Part shown: positions 48,301 to 62,000 of the stretch, piece by piece
Layout of the letters: every line of letters begins with the position of its first letter
Numbering within the stretch: position 1 is the stretch's first letter
Position numbers and translations under genes: made by a program
Assembly: GCF_001039355.2 (NCBI RefSeq)
Contig: NW_019775291.1
Span: 989,571 to 1,053,570, forward strand
DNA from: Lingula anatina
Lineage: Eukaryota; Brachiopoda; Lingulata; Lingulida; Lingulidae
Length of the DNA: 64,000 nucleotides
Direction: 5' to 3'
Notes under the pieces: model-generated
What the model was told of the DNA's origin: nothing
The model's input: the letters and a program-made list of their open reading frames with translations, nothing else
Databases searched by the model: none

Positions 48301-51300
48301 CCCTTAAAAATGCCTGGTCTTTTAATGACACTTCTACACTTTAAAAAATTGCATTTAATAATGCTGTTCAAAAGTAATTTTTATTTTGCCATCAAATGTG
48401 ATGAAGATCAAGACATTTTTCAATTCATGGCGTATGTCAAATATCACAGAGAGCAACCAACTTATTTTAATTCTCATTAGATTTTCAAAATGCAAGTCTT
48501 CACATTCTCCCAAGTACAGAAAGCTTTCAGATACCACCAGAACCTACCATGCCACCTACACTCTCCCTGCAAGTCTGTAGTGTCTTCACACTCTCCCAGG
48601 TACAAAAAGCTTTCAGGCCTGCCGCCAACGCCTGGAGTCCTCTTTCATTGACCAAATCTCTCTGGTTGCACAGAGCATCATCCAGCAATGAACCAGCATG
48701 TCTAAATAAAGCAAAGGTGGAGTGACTCCCTATGTCAAATAAAATTACCAGACATTCACACATCAAGAGATTTCTAATAAGTGTCACACATGTGTACAAC
48801 ATAATACCAATGTACACCTTTTTAATTTCTTGTTCAGTGAGCTAACAGTGCATAAAAACTTATCTTGCTATAAGTTTCAGCTTTCACTGTGTGGCTACAC
48901 AAACCTATCATCTCTGATCTAAATCAATTACCTCACTGCAAATGTCAGTCCCAGACACATGGCAAGACATGGCATCAGACGGAGCTGGTGAGTTTGATAA
49001 TTCATTATTAATTCTTCGGGACCTTCACTGGGGCCAAACTGACGCCTTCTGCAATGTCACATAAGATACATAAGATTAATGGCACAGATAAGTTTGACAA
49101 TTCATTATTAATTATTAGACTTTAGCTGGGGCCAAACTGGTAAGTTGGAGAAGTAACATAAGTGACATGTTTTTAGAGGAAAAACAACAACAACCACAAC
49201 TTTTCTAGTGGCAGATTTACAATTAAATTCATACCATTTAATTAACACAACAGATACTGTATGAATATTATGGCTGTTAATATTATATCTGACATATTAC
49301 CTTAAACTGTACTTTACTGCAATTTCCAAACCAACCTGTCAAACAGAGAGTAATTTGAATATAAAATTATTAAATATAGATGATCATAGTTAAGATTTAA
49401 AAACTAATGTTTGAAACCATTTTCAGTAGTATTCAGGTCAGAAGCTACAGAAGACATATTATGTTGCAGAGGCAAGGGGGGGGGGGGTACTGAGGTAAAA
49501 CTTTTCACTGAAATTTTTTTGATCATATCTTTCATGCCAATTCCAACTTCATCTTACTCATCATTCAACACAAACTAGAATTACCATCTCATTACCATCA
49601 TCTATAAAACTACCGATATGTCAATGTTTTAAACATGGTACATTAATATCATGTTATGGTCATCAATGAGATCATTCCATTTTGATATGAAAAGTAAATC
49701 CTGGTCCTTAAATTGTGTTCCTTATTTCCACCCACCTTGGTGGCTGCCAGTGCTTGAAAACACAGAGCTAACCTAGGTGCCAACATGGTGCCCAGCATAG
49801 CATTGAACCTGGCATTATCGTTGGTTATCTTGGTGACATACTCTCCCTCTAAACTCACATCTGCAAACCTGGACAGAAATATTGCCTCTACATCATAAAA
49901 TAATTAACAGTTGAATCAAAATCACTTTACACAACATGCAGATCATGCAGAAATTAATTCAACATTAATTTTGATGTTTCTCAGATAACATTTTGAAAGT
50001 AAATTTGGTACAGACTACAGCTGCAATAGCTGGGGACATCTAAGTCCTAATGTCTATACCACATAACTGACCTGTTCAGTAAGTTTTCTCTGGGAATTCT
50101 GACATTGTCAAAGGCAACAAGCCCATTGTCCACACCATTTAAACCTCAAAATAAAAACAAAAAATCATATACATAAACCCAAACTTAAATAATGACACTA
50201 TTAAAAGTAATATGGAAATCAATGGGCAATGATCAAGGTACTGCAATTAAAAAACACCTGTCTTCTGACACTGGTATCAATTTAATTTCAAACCATATAT
50301 GAACTTAATTACTTCAACTTCCTACCTTCTTTTAGACCCATGTCTGTGATAGTGATTCCAGGTAGCAACTGCCCCTGTTCATCTCTCACTGGTACTATAA
50401 AACAGTGTGGACCTAGACACATACAAAACACGAACAGTAATAATTAGAGATATCCTGTTCATCTCTCACTGGTTCTATAAAACAGTGTGGACCTAGAATC
50501 AGATATGCGCAGAACATGAACAATAATGATAAGAGATATCTGAATGTATTTTCTTGCCTTCACAATAACCATATCATAGCAGAAAAAATAGGTTTTTATT
50601 ATATATCATTTTAATAAAGAGTTAACAGGGCCTGAAGAAAGTTATATTTGTACCTGTTTTTACTAGTAATTACCTTTGCATTGTCCTTTCACATAGACTT
50701 GTGCAAATACTGCTGCATAATTTCCCTGCAAAGCATTTCCAATGTAGATTTTCTCTGCATCAAGGCATGGAGTATTGATGATAAATTGCTACAAAATAAA
50801 AATCCAAAACATCTGAGGTGAAAACAAGTGGTTTAGTTACAGCTCTTTACTGCATCTGACTTTGTTATCAATTTCTTTACTAGAATTACTCCACTGCTCA
50901 AAAACGATTGTCATCTCATATTGAATATCATTTCATAAGGTTACAGAATGTGATTTAAAAACATATAATGACCTTTCAAACAGTGAAAAATGCAAAGTAG
51001 ATAACTATCTAATAACTATCTACCTTAGTATCTTGATCATAGTGAGCCTGTGTTAATATTCCTTTCACATTGCTACCGTGGCCTCTCTCTGACATGGCAA
51101 ACATACCAGTGAACTTCAATTCCTAAGAAGTAAAATAATCATAATTCCAAAAACCAAGAAATTGAGAAAAATGAATTTTAGATTCATTAACCTTTTTGTC
51201 ATATCTCCAAATCCAACTTACCAAACTCTCTATTTCTACAATGTATCACAAAAATACAGCACATATTATCACAAACAAAAGCAAACCCCATCAAACATCT

Positions 51301-52785
51301 AAGATATGTGCAGAGTTACTCAAAGATACTAATTTCATAAGATGCAATTCAAACAAACTAACCTTGAGAGGGACAAACCATCTTTTTATGTGTTCTTCCG
51401 AACCAAGGTTTGTGATAACTCCACCAAATAACCAAGCCATCACTCCACTCTGGAATATATCGAAAAACCAATTTCTGTTAAGGATGACATAAAGTTACCC
51501 ACTTCTGGTCACAACTGATATTTACTAGTTTGAAATATTTGTTTTTAAATTTTTAATTAATACCTATTAGCATATGCTTGCCAGTAGTGTTATAGTGTTT
51601 TAATGATATAGTCATCTCTATAGAAAACAAACTCATTAATATTACATAGAGAATGATGATTTTGATAACATGCAAGCAACTCACCTTGATGCCAACAGAC
51701 AAGTCTGTGGCTGAGCATAGTTCTCCCAATGCTAAACTTCTATTTGTAAAATTCTGTTTTGAAGATGCCTGAAAAATTTGACTTTGGCATATATTTGTCT
51801 CATGCAGGTTTTTTTTTATGAAATAGAATATTTCATCAATTAGAAAAAGATGTTACGAAAATATGTTAAAAAGCCATTATATTACATTATATTATCAAAT
51901 TTTTTGTACTGGTACATGTCATACTTTGAAAGAAATGTTGATGTCCTGCATTCAAACCCACTCTTACATTCATGTTTGCAACAGAACCCTTACTAACCTG
52001 TTCATCAAATTGTTCTTGTATTTCAGGAAGACGGAATAAATATAGTGCCCTTTCCCTGGTCACATCTCTGTAATCTGACAGGGGCAGGTCAAACCTACAA
52101 AGAATACAGACAAATGCTATGGGATTTTTAGAGATTTAGGTATAAATGCTCTTAACAAAGTTCTGGCCTAGATTATATGAACACTCTGTAGGACTGGCTT
52201 ATATTTAGATGACCATTCTAATCATTTCCCATTGTGTAAATGTAATTTAGTTTGCTGTTGAATAAGTTCATTTTTATCTGTTCTTTACAACTGTAACCCT
52301 CATTCTGGAAAATCTGTGCTGAAATTAAAACTTGACTCCATCTTACTCTTATCTTTACACTTTACTTTTCAAACTTCAGTTATTTTTACAAAAATTACAT
52401 CACACAAAAATGAATGACAACACAATTCGGTTAAAAAACAAAAAGATTCACATCGTAACCATTCATTTGTTGAAACAAATCATCAAAGTTTCAACAATAT
52501 AATAAAAAGGTACCAATACTACCACTATCTCCAGGATCCAAAAATAATTATTTAGGATCCAAGGTTAACCACAGCACTGCGGCTACTGGCACAAGATTTC
52601 GATCAAATTTGTGGGGCATACGTTCAAAGTATCATTTAACGATTTGATTCATACGGAGGAACTAACCGTAAATTGAAAAGTTCATTTCCTTCAATATATT
52701 CACGTAATTTTTCTTTCACCTCCCAGAAATCACCGTCCAAAAAGCGAGAAAGGCTGGTGGGCGGCTTTCTACTGGGGGCGGCCAT
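45301..52785 (-). CDS. ACOXL: Peroxisomal acyl-CoA oxidase, ACOXL type, 654 aa
   Basis: FAD enzyme expected to oxidise acyl-CoA to trans-2-enoyl-CoA with release of hydrogen peroxide in peroxisomes. Exons, 5' to 3': 52785-52667, 52094-51998, 51768-51685, 51449-51363, 51122-51024, 50788-50674, 50412-50326, 50144-50072, 49868-49736, 49335-49301, 49048-48932, 48701-48548, 48255-48166, 48031-47922, 47691-47580, 47324-47253, 46331-46227, 45923-45822, 45474-45301. Residues 130-147 hold the acyl-CoA oxidase [13 protein letters not shown] motif. TFEGDN at 420-425 contains the conserved catalytic-region glutamate, E422. The protein ends QSKL, a PTS1 peroxisomal signal. The ACOXL name rests partly on the head-to-head BUB1 neighbour; ACOX3 is the alternative. 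The acceptor at 46331 has a poor pyrimidine tract and is the least certain junction. Confidence 0.88.
45924..45995 (-). repeat. Copy of an acyl-CoA oxidase acceptor edge, 63-bp step
   Basis: CATACAGCTTGCAAAACTG at the start of exon 45822-45923 recurs at about 45971, with a changed acceptor (CTGACAA in place of CTGGAAA on the plus strand). Confidence 0.7.
46520..47297 (-). repeat. 71-bp tandem array of an exon end plus splice donor, 11 copies
   Basis: Each unit contains the last about 50 bases of exon 47253-47324 (encoding [14 protein letters not shown]-) and a GAG|GTAAG donor, followed by about 20 intronic bases. Donors recur every 71 bp from 47252 down to 46542, eleven in all. The nine internal units are identical; the outermost units differ slightly. 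The true exon ends ATAAAG and the extra copies ATAGAG. The extra copies lack acceptors of their own. Confidence 0.92.
48492..48547 (-). repeat. Partial copy of acyl-CoA oxidase exon 12, about 88-bp step
   Basis: GTCTTCACATTCTCCCAAGT near 48494 matches GTCTTCACACTCTCCCAGGT near 48582, inside the exon. The duplication spans the donor at 48547. Confidence 0.6.
49091..49150 (-). repeat. Copy of acyl-CoA oxidase exon 11 acceptor side, 100-bp step
   Basis: AGTTTGACAATTCATTATTA at 49091 matches AGTTTGATAATTCATTATTA at 48991 in the exon. The GGGGCCAAACTG downstream is also shared. Confidence 0.75.
50453..50498 (-). repeat. Copy of acyl-CoA oxidase exon 7 acceptor edge, 80-bp step
   Basis: CTGTTCATCTCTCACTGGT occurs at 50375 (exon) and 50455 (intron), both followed by CTATAAAACAGTGTGGACCTAG, which includes the acceptor. 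Confidence 0.8.
52532..52560. mobile_element. Decayed relative of the palindromic mini-element at 3956
   Basis: AGGATCCAAAAATAATTATT followed by TAGGATCC in the first intron of the acyl-CoA oxidase gene. The right half is shortened and no clear flanking duplication remains. Confidence 0.4.
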
Positions 52786-53088
52786 ATTGGAGAATGAATA
52801 CCTTCGGCAAACTTTTTTCATTCTTTGTGCATGTGGATTGATGCAAATAGATTTGGATTAATGTTTCTATTTTATAGAAAGATTTTGAAACTAATAATTC
52901 TTTATATATTCCATTTCTAGCATAACGGATTTTACTACGGAAACTGCCGAAAATAGTTTTTACATCTGAGCATGCGCAAAGCGGTTTAGTTTAAACTCGA
53001 GAAGTTTTGGTGATGATATTTATTTCTGATCACTGGCGGGGAAAGTGAATTTTTCATTCCCTTTGAACTTATTTGTAAAATATTGAAA
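52786..53088. promoter_or_regulatory. Bidirectional promoter between acyl-CoA oxidase and BUB1
   Basis: About 300 bp separate the two start codons. The stretch contains an NRF1-like GCATGCGCA at 52970-52978, a GCGG at 52981 followed five bases later by TTTAAA (52990-52995), and a TTTGAA at 53062-53067. TTTGAA and TTYRAA strings are CHR elements bound by LIN54 complexes at cell-cycle genes, which suits BUB1. A GCCATATTGG (YY1-like) overlaps the acyl-CoA oxidase start codon. Motif roles are inference. Confidence 0.65.
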
Positions 53089-56000
53089 ATGATGAACAAT
53101 TCTTTAGACGGCGGGGTTCCAAATGAATGGGAACTCAGTAAAGAAAACGTCCAGCCACTGAAGCAGGGCCGTAAATTCTCCAGTTTAAATGCTGCTCTAC
53201 AGCCGCACAGTGGAGATCAGCAAGCTAAGTTAAAGGAACAAAAGCAGTGAGTATCATGTAACACGTTGATGTGGAAAAAGGTTGGTTTGTCTTTCGTACA
53301 AAATTATTCACTTGAGCTCCTTAAAATGGGGAGTGCGCTGAATATAATATTGGGAATCCATAAACTCAATTCCACAACAAACTTCTATTCTCTTTGAAAA
53401 CTTTCTTTAAAAATAATTAGCTATTGTAAAAGACTAAAATAGTTTTAAAATGTCTCTGAAAATTTCAGAATGTTTGAATCAGAGTTAAGGACGTACAGTG
53501 GTGATGACCCTTTGGATGTCTGGTTTCGGTAAGTCTGTGAAAATACTAGTAAGAGAATGATAAGCTGAATTAATAATCATATGAATATATCTGTTATGGA
53601 GAGAACTTGATGGCTCTCCCAAGCAGGTTATTCAAAGTCCGAAGTGGGTATGAATGTTAATTAATATCCATATTACATACAAAAATATAAAGATAAGAAC
53701 AGAAGTTTAAAATAGAGATAAAAACAAGAAAGATTTCAATATAATTCTAGAAATTATGAATTGATCTTTAATTTAATTTTTTTTTTGTTCAGATATGTTA
53801 AGTGGACTGAACAAAACTTCCCAAAAGGTGGTAAAGATGGAAACTTGCAGGCCATTCTGCAGCGCTGTGTGACCATATATAAAGATGACCCCAGATACAC
53901 CAATGACCACAGATACATTGAATGCTGGGTGAAGTTTGTAAGTTGATTTTAAATTGTGGAACCAAAAGTATGTATACAATGATTATAGATGAAAAGCCCC
54001 AGCGGCAACAGATTTTAACTCAAAATATATGACAGTCTACTAAAATTATAAGTTTTCACAAAGTATCTGAAAATTAAAATAGCTGCTGCTCACCTTTTAA
54101 TACTCATCATAATTTCACACACTCAAGAGTTTTAAAATATTGAGAAAAGAGAATTACAATTGAAAATTTGGTTTTATATTTTCCAGGCGAGTCTGTGCAA
54201 CGAACCCCTAGAAATCTACAACTTTCTGTACAACCAGGGCATTGGCTGCCAGCTGGCGGTGTTCTATATGGCCTGGGCAGCTGAGTATGAACAGGCAGGA
54301 AACACCAAGAAAGCAGATGCTGTTTATAAAGATGGTATTCAAAGAGGTGCACAACCAACTGAGAGATTGTTGCAACAACACAGGTTTGTAGTCTAGCTTA
54401 AATATATATAGAACTCTATACTCTGTCCTAGAACACCAATATCTCTGACAAAATAATGATAAGATTTAAAAGAAAACACGTGAGAGGTTTCTTTATGTAT
54501 ATCATATTTTTTTTTGCTTTATAAGCAGAAAGAAAATGGCTTAAATTATTAACACGCTTTACCGTGAACAAAGTGTAGCTTTCATGTGAATAAAAAAACT
54601 AGATGGTTGTTCATATATGATTATGATATCAAACACAAGCCATAATACTTTCATATTGTTAGCTTACAGCTGACCTGGATGTAGGCCTTCATCAGACTGA
54701 TGTGAGTAGATATTGTTACTCACAGACCCCCATATATAATATAGATAATTATTATATATGATCTAACTACCAAGCTAATGAACACCTTTGCTATGTTGTA
54801 GTGAGTTCCAGGCCCGTGTAGCCAGGAGATCAGCTGGTGATATGATGGAGACAGGAGACCAGGAGGAGACAGCAGAGGAACAGAGGGTCACTTTGGGGGC
54901 ATTGAGACCAGTGGGGAAGAGGGGTGCTGTGGGGAGTACGAGAACAGGAGGAGCCAAGGGAGGTACGTATCCTTGTGTTCTTGTGTCACACTGAGGGGTG
55001 TGTGCTGTAAATGTAACCATGTACCTAAAAAGGTGACCATTGATTGTTGAAGATGTAACCCTCTAGGGTTATATAGGAAGACTTCTTCCTGGTCTCTGTT
55101 GTAAGAATGTTTACACTCCCCCCTTGTACAAGCTTCTGAAAATGGTGCTGTTTTTCCCAACTATTCACTCCCAGTACGTGTGTCTTCAGGTTCCCAGGGA
55201 GGCCTAAGGCTGCAGATGCCCTCAGTACAGTCTCAGATAGGGCCGTCCTTCCAAGTGTATAACGACGAGAATGCCAGTGCTGGTGCCAGCCTACCTCCAC
55301 AGACAGGAGAGTACGTCTCTGCGCCCACCAAACCAGAGGTGTACAGGAAAGAAAATGAACAGAAGGCTGGGGTCTGGACATCTGCCAAAGTGAGTTGCAT
55401 CATATTTACTGTAATTGGCTTTATTATAAGTATTCTTGTAAACGAATGCTCTTGTAATGGTTTTAGAAAAGTGTACTTTGTATTTCCATCTTTTGTGCAA
55501 AGACAGAGGTTGACAAGATTGGTTTAAAACCCTCAAAACAAACCTTTGAAAACACCTCTCAGAAACAAAATAGTTTGCACAGTTAAGTTTCCTCTTTGTT
55601 CTGCAAAACAGAAATTTCCCAGAAATCTAAAGTAATAATTAAAAAAACTGAAGAAATCAAAGATTCTCAAGTATTTCCCTAAAATAGCATCTGGTACTTA
55701 AAGTCATAATAACTCTTCGTTTCGGCCAAAAAATGAATTTTCCTGGAGTAAACAACAATTTTCCCACACTTACCAATGGTTAATGAATCCATTTTTACAT
55801 TCGAAGTTAGTCCCTGGTTTTTTTCTAAAAAGTTTGTTTTTTTGTTAAAATCTCTTAAGAGATTTTAACAGAGTATAGACATCAATGGAGGTCACGTGGT
55901 CTAAAGACAAGCTCAGATATCAGAATAATAGCTAAAACTGCCGTTTTTGTGGTAAAACAGAATATATTATATTTCTATGAATTATTCACAATGTTTTTAT

Positions 56001-59000
56001 TGTGAAATATAGATTTCATACGAAGAGTTATTATCCCTTTAAAGGTTTGCTTTGTTATGTCCCAGGTGAAGCAGCGGTCAGTGCCAGTGGTACCGGTCAG
56101 TGAAGTAGCCCAACACAGCAGACCTGCCTTCTCTGTACACGTGGACGAAAACGCTGACCAACCCATGACGTGAGTGACTGCCCTGCAGGGATTGATGTGT
56201 ATAACTAAGTGGAGTCTCTCCCTGTTGAACAGTGCAAGAGATTTCTTTGATGTCATCAAGTCTTGATAGTTTTTTTTTAATCAATAGATGGTACTAACCA
56301 AACTTAAGCAGCATGACTTAGAGGAAATTGATTTTCATTACTTAACACGTTATCTGTTTGATTTTCATTTGAAAGGACACCAAGGAAGATGCCAGAAGTA
56401 GGAAATCAAGTTTTAAGGTAAATGCTCTTGTCAAAACAGTGCCCATAACCTTGTTATCAACATGTAGTATACTGCAGTGAAATAATATCATTTAGTAACT
56501 TACAATAAATTTCTAACATAGTTTTTATGACCATGAAAGCCATATAATTGTTAGCTAAGTAGCTGTCATAAAAAATTAGTAGAAATGTGCGTGATGTTTT
56601 TCTCCCGTCATTCTGTGATCTGTGTTCTCAGTGCGCGGAAGCCGTCCAAGCCAGCAGACCCCCTGCAGAGTATCAGCCAGTTCCACCAAGAAGATCCCAA
56701 CATGAGACCCATGTACTGCAAGGAGAAGATCTACGTCAGCACGGAGGAGTTCTCCTTTGAGGAACTGAGGGCTGCACGCTGGAAAGCCAAGATGAGGAGA
56801 CGAAAAGAGAAAGAGATGGAAGGTGTGTAGATATCTTTTTTTTTATTTAATAGGCAAAAAGTGATTTATCAGATCTAGTATTTAAAATCAAATGTAGTAT
56901 TTTTAATTTTATAAAACGTTTGGGCAGGAGCTTTTTATGTGAAGTCATTGAATGCCAAGATTTTCAGTCCATTTCTGATGGGACCCTAGGTGACCTCTGA
57001 ATACCCCAGGCTGGTGTCTGAATACATGATAATTGGTCTGGGGGAAATATGTAATACTGGTGGCAAAAGCATCTGTTACAAGATAAAAATTCATTTCTGA
57101 ATATAGTAGTGACAACTGTGTGCAATGTCAGTCACAGAACATGGGAAGTCTTTTAAAGAAACAGATAGAATCTGAATGACGTTTCCCTTTAAAAGAATTA
57201 TTCCTTTCATCCAGAGAGACGAAAAATGCTGGAGAGACAGGAAGAGGAATTATTACGACAGAGGGAGGAGAGGCTACGCCTGGAACAGCAGCTGTTTGAG
57301 CAGCAAAGACGGGAGATGGAGGAGAGACAGAAGCAGATCATACAGCAGCAACAGGAGCAGTTTGAGAAAGAAAGGTATGGATTTAACCTGAATATTTTTT
57401 TTACTTTTCAAGTGTATGAATTGGGTGTTGATCTTGGAAAGTGTTTTGCATGAAGTATGATTGTAGAAGTATTATTCAGTACTCTCAGTATATTATTTAC
57501 CGTGACTCCTGTCAGTTTCTGTGTGCAGCTTGCAACAGTCTATCCATTCCCTTACATTTGTAATACTGCCTAGTTTTGATCACATGACTGATGATCACAT
57601 GACTGATGATCCGTGCTGTTGTAGGTTACGCCAGCAGCAGCTGATGGAACAAGAGCTCCAGAAAAAATTTCAAGAGCAGCTGCAATTTAATCGCCAGGCT
57701 CCAACACAAGCAGCCTCAGGCGCTGGTCCAATCACAGGCCACAAGACAAACAGTTTTAGGTATGTCCAGTGTTTCCTGTCCAACATTAAAAGATTTCTCA
57801 TCCTGTGAAACAGAGAATATTCATGTGTACATTTATGAATTCCTGTCAAAATAAGATGAATGATAAAGAGTGTCAGCATGTAGTCTGAATTAGTGTGTAT
57901 GTGTATTCCTTCAGAGATACCAGTTTGTCAAGACAACTTCCCTTCAATGAAATGAACCCTGGTGGAAACGTGTTGGCCAAAGAGCAGCCAGTCAACAGCA
58001 GTCTGAACAGTACCCGCACCCCAAACTTTAACACCTCGTCTAACACCAGCGTGTCATCCACGTCCACTGCCAAACAGAGGTCTGTGGGACCCTCTCCAGA
58101 CAGCGGCGCCTTTAACCCCTTCAGGGGATCTGCCAGGAACACACCTCTTAAAGGGGTGAGTTGAATGTGTTGTTCTCATTAAGGGATATTTCAGTAAAAC
58201 CATTGCTGCACAGATTAACATTTGGAAAGTGAAGATCTAGAAGAGATTTGACCAGATCATTAACATGATATCAGGTTTATTAGGAAAGCATGTAAAACAT
58301 TTAGTGTTGACTCATCTGCCTCTGAAGTTAAACAGTTAAGACTTAAATTTTTAATGGCTCACATAGTGCTCACTCCTGTATTGTTGCTGATGTTGGATTC
58401 TTTGATATGACAAGTATTGTATGCCCCAATGTAATGTGTGCGTCTATTAACACCAGGGAGGTCATGTAGGTTAAATATAGTCCAGTATTTATATGTATGT
58501 GTATATTCCAGTCACTGACTGCCCCCAGTCCCACTGTGAACACCAGGGAAGCCATGCAGGTTATATAGTCTAGTATTTATATGTATGTGTATATTCCAGT
58601 CACTGACTGCACCCAGTCCCACTGTTAACACCAGGGAAGCCATGCAGGTTGTCATGGGGATGTTCAACAACACACTGGACATTGAGAAGAACCTTGGCTG
58701 GAGCGCTGCCCCCAAGGAGGATGAGGAGGATGACTTCAACATGGACGATGACGAGTTTGGAGCACAGTTTGCTGCTACCAGCACCAGTAGGTGTTATAAG
58801 TTTGCAGCACCAGTAGGTGTTACAAGTTTACAGCACCAGTAGGTGTTATAAGTTTACTCCAAAGAAATTGCAAATGACTTGTTGCATTGTCAGTTGGTTT
58901 TTAGAAGGCATGAATGGGGCCATAGTGATAGACCGATACTCTAAAGATTGGTTTGTTGTGAGAATCACTGACCAGTGGATATATTTAGAATATTGTGATT

Positions 59001-62000
59001 AGTGTCCACTCCTGATTTGAATATAACTTTAAATCATGAAGGAACTGACCCAGTTTGTGTTCTTACAGAGAAGGTGTCGGCCTTTGTTCCTGTTGATGCA
59101 CCATTCACCATATTTGACGACCAGGCACAGGACACAGAGAACAAATGTGACCAGCCAGCTCAGACGCCTGAAGATGACACCAAAGAAAATAAGTAAGTCA
59201 TAGTCCTGGGATTGCTAAAAAATACTGTTACCTCTGCCAAAAAGATTGTTTGTTTATTAGTTAACAGACTCACCCAGAAAGCTGTGGAGGCCATTTTAAA
59301 ATTTTTCAGGGTGGGTCAGAAATTGATCCACTTGAAGTCTGTTACACTGTCTTTGGTGGTGATACATTAATTTATAAACCATTAAATGAATAATTAATGC
59401 CTGAGCACCCTTTTTGACGGTTATATTTGTTATTATTTCTATTGTAGACCTCCATTTGGTCACCAGACAGTTCCCAAGAGACAAGGTCTGTCAGGTGTGT
59501 TACAGCCAGCTACTGATGTGCCTTGTATTCCACTTGAAGAACAGAAGCGAATGATGGGTGAGGAAGAGGAGGAGGAACAGGTAGAAACACCGGTCAAATA
59601 ATTTCTTAAAGGCAAACAGTAAAGGAAGTTTTAACTGAAGAAGAAAGTTGTGGCATATTTGATTGTAATTGGCTGCCTTTCATCTATAATCTGTTTTCAG
59701 TGTTTGATTTATAAAAATAAAAAATTAAGATAGATATAACATCTTTCATTCCATTTTAAATGGTATAGTGATTCAGTTATCATCAAAATAATTTTTTTCC
59801 CCTAAAGGAGCAAGAGCAGATGGAAGGGACTCAACGCAATGACATCCACCATTACGACATGACCTTTGCCCCTCAAGGAGGTCCTTCCAATTTTGCTGCC
59901 GCAGCCAGGTTGGCATCCACCCCCTTCAACCCCCTGGGGGACCACCCGTCCTTCAATGCCCCTCCCCTCAGTACCATCAGACCCAGCGCCCTGGACAGTG
60001 ACAGGACTGATATCTCTGAGACCACTAACACTTCTAAACACTTCTCTGTGTTTGAGGATGAGAATAAACCTGACAAAAATTACTGTAGTTCAGCGTCAAG
60101 AGCACAAGTGGCAGAGGGAGCGAAATCCCCAGAGGGAATATTTCAAATGCCCTCGGAGATGCAGAACTCAAAAACTGGACTAAGGTATGTCTGCTCTGAG
60201 CTACAAACATGTTCGAATGGAATTTTTTTTTCTATAAGAGATGCAACGGTTTTACATTTGTTACAAATTAAAAAAAAAAAATTATGAGGCTGTGATGTGA
60301 GAACTTCATTAAGATTCAAGGACACTGATATGAAGTAGAATTTCAGTTTAACAGATTTATTGGTAATCATTGTGCACAAGTCACTAATAATGTCTCACCG
60401 TCTTCAGCCCTATAATGGAGCAAAGTGACGAGGAAGTGAAGTCATCGCGGTCCCACTCTCAGGGGAGCAGCGTGGCCTCATCCCAGCACTCCATGCATGA
60501 ACTGCTCAACCTACAGAACCATGCCCGCCAGCCACCCCCCAGGGACCACCCCAGGGACCACGCCCGGCACCAGATTGACATGTCCACCTACATCGCTCCA
60601 GAAGACCTGGATGAGAAAACGGTGAACATCCTGTCAATGTCCATCGCCATCGATCCCTACGATCCCTTTGATGAGGAGTTGGTGGCCAGGTTTTTAAGGC
60701 GTCTCCCAACTCCCGTCTCTTCCTTTCACAATTATCACGCTATCCAGGAAGAGATGCCTGAGATTACTGCAGGAACAGCTGTCAGCTTGGGTGAGATGCT
60801 CTGAATAAATAGGAAAATTCTCCTTAATTAAGTGTTGTCATATCAGTATAAAATTATTTGGGAAACAGGGACTGGTTTTAGATGTACAGTATAATTTAAA
60901 GGAAAGTGCTTGAGTGTTTTTATCTCAAAAGTTATGTTAGATATATATTGCTGGAATAAAATGTGCTTATATCTCATTCAATGAAATCACTGTTGTGTTT
61001 TCAATGAATGGGGTGTTAGGATTCATGTTGTATTTTGATGTCTTCAAGGCTCCATGTTTTCTGTCTTCCAGATGATGATCTGTACAGTGTAGATGCTCTG
61101 CTGGGGGAGGGAGGGTTTGCCAAAGTGTACAGGGTCTCCTTGCTGGACTCCACAGACATTGGGGATCTGGATGGCGGGGATCAGAAATATGTCATGAAGG
61201 TAAAGATGATTTGTGCCGATTTATATTTAATTACCTTGAAACTTGAGAGTGACTGATGTATCTTCTTTAAAAGCAATTGTAGATTAGTCATGTTTGTTTG
61301 AGAATTGATCCATTTTTCTTCAGAGACCTTTGTATTTCTCCTCCAGGTTCAAAAGCCGCCATGTCCGTGGGAGTTTTATATCTGTACAGAGCTTCACAAG
61401 AGACTGTCTACTGTGCCAGGACCTGATGTGGTATGACTGTTAACCTTTTACTCAGGGATGACATTTTTCTAGACTGTGTTTAATGGGGGCATCTCGATTA
61501 TACAAAAGTTCTTTGGTACAGAAAATTGCTTGCATGTGCCTCTGATGAATTTAATTACCAGTACATTAAACGCTTTATTCATGCATTAATTCTGACTAAC
61601 GAACCTTCAGACCATTGAATCATGGGACTATTGCTACAGCCACATATTAATGTAAGTTTTAACATATGATGGAGATTGCAAAATTTATACTCACTGGTAC
61701 CCTGAATTTTTGACATGTGACTGTAATTTTAAAATAATGTTATATTGTTTTTAATTCACCATTATTTATGAGAAGCGTCATTGATATATGTGCTATTTCC
61801 TTCTCAGAGGCCATCTGTGATGTCGATAGAGGATGGCTACTTCTTCCAAGATGGCAGCATTCTGGTCAACAAGATGTACACAAATGGCACTCTGTTGGTG
61901 AGTATACCTCGAAGATGGAATCCAGCTTTAGAAAACAGCACTACTGACTAATGGCCTAAAAATCTTGGTTGACTAACGGAAGCTTTGTGAAACAGGGCCC

